A stretch of 6,503 bases of DNA, from NCBI GenBank assembly GCA_030597485.1, contig JAUVRU010000125.1, forward strand, positions 1-6,503, written 5' to 3'. Both the position numbers and the translations under genes were made by a program. Below, piece by piece: positions 6,208 to 6,503 of the stretch (positions are counted from its first letter, which is position 1; each line of letters begins with the position of its first letter). The notes beneath the pieces are model-generated. The model had not been told where the DNA came from and did no database searches. It saw nothing but the letters and a program-made list of their open reading frames with translations. Source of the DNA: Anaerolineae bacterium (GTDB taxonomy: Bacteria; Chloroflexota; Anaerolineae; 4572-78; NAK82).

Positions 6208-6220
6208 ATGGCGATAAGCT

Positions 6221-6503
6221 ATGGATCCAAGAGATCTGCCGGTGCTGGTACGCCCCAGAATCAGCGACGAGGTGTACGAGGCCCTCCAGGCCATGATTCT
6301 GAGCCGCCGCTTGGCCCCCGGCGAGCAACTGAGCCTGACCCATATCGAGCAGCAGATGGGCATCAGCCGCACGCCTCTCAAGGAAGCCCTAAACAGACTG
6401 GCCCACGAGGGGTTGGTCAAGATCGAGCCTCGCAAGGGAACCTACGTGACCGATCCTACGGACGACGAGATATCAGAGTCCTTTGATGTGCGTCGCGCCC
6501 TTG
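6221..6503 (+). CDS. GntR family transcriptional regulator, FCD subfamily, N-terminal fragment
   Basis: The first 94 codons are present; the gene runs off the right edge. Residues about 14-77 form a GntR winged helix-turn-helix: ISDEVYEALQAMIL helix, LAPGEQL turn, recognition region MGISRTPLKEALNRLAHEGL, and wing PRKGTYV. The stretch DEISESFDVRRAL that follows matches the first helix of an FCD effector-binding domain, as in FadR, UxuR, ExuR and GntR-type regulators of sugar acid, keto acid and amino acid catabolism. ATG 6221 is the first start after an in-frame TAA at 6215-6217; its Shine-Dalgarno is weak. It is driven by a consensus promoter with a palindrome at the start site and is divergent from the dehydrogenase, its probable target. 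The effector cannot be inferred from the DNA-binding half. Confidence 0.93.
   Translation, partial: MDPRDLPVLVRPRISDEVYEALQAMILSRRLAPGEQLSLTHIEQQMGISRTPLKEALNRLAHEGLVKIEPRKGTYVTDPTDDEISESFDVRRAL

Noticed and set aside
6208..6486. A plus-strand 92-codon ORF beginning with ATG just upstream of the GntR start.
   Set aside because: It is a different frame from the clear GntR winged helix-turn-helix reading (ATG 6221) and its translation has no recognisable domain.

Overview
This is a GC-rich, tightly packed bacterial segment of about 6.5 kb with seven protein genes, two of them cut by the window edges. No RNA gene, CRISPR array, insertion sequence or phage gene was seen. The gene mix (Opp/Dpp-type ATPase, ATC-hydrolase-like protein, Asp/Glu/hydantoin racemase, M20 hydrolase, UxaE, FCD-type GntR regulator) and the sigma70-like promoter fit a free-living heterotroph. 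Chloroflexota (Anaerolineae-like) is my best guess, but that rests on impression only. It looks like an accessory catabolic locus, not a housekeeping region.

Layout. Positions 1-5013 hold five plus-strand genes in probable operon order: the C-terminus of an L-2-amino-thiazoline-4-carboxylate (ATC) hydrolase-like protein (1-269); a 320-aa peptide-type ABC importer ATPase with an oligo_HPY tail (290-1252); a 243-aa hydantoin/aspartate racemase-family protein (1333-2064); a 405-aa ArgE/DapE/ACY1-type M20 metallohydrolase (2225-3442); and a 516-aa tagaturonate epimerase family protein, UxaE (3463-5013). A minus-strand NAD(P)-dependent D-2-hydroxyacid dehydrogenase (5028-5975) converges on uxaE with only 14 bp between stop codons. 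A GntR/FCD regulator (6221 to the right edge) is transcribed divergently from it. The 245-bp divergent region (5976-6220) has a perfect-hexamer promoter for the regulator, a 12-bp palindrome at its predicted transcription start, and a weaker extended -10 promoter facing the dehydrogenase.

How the genes may work together (inference). The ABC importer would bring in a small peptide-like, N-acyl or carbohydrate-derived solute. The ATC-hydrolase-like protein and the M20 enzyme would open or deacylate C-N bonds, and the racemase would interconvert stereoisomers. UxaE and the dehydrogenase would handle a sugar acid or 2-keto/2-hydroxy acid, with the GntR protein as effector-responsive repressor. 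Each enzyme family is known; their combination is the main point worth a second look. I see no clearly undescribed system here.
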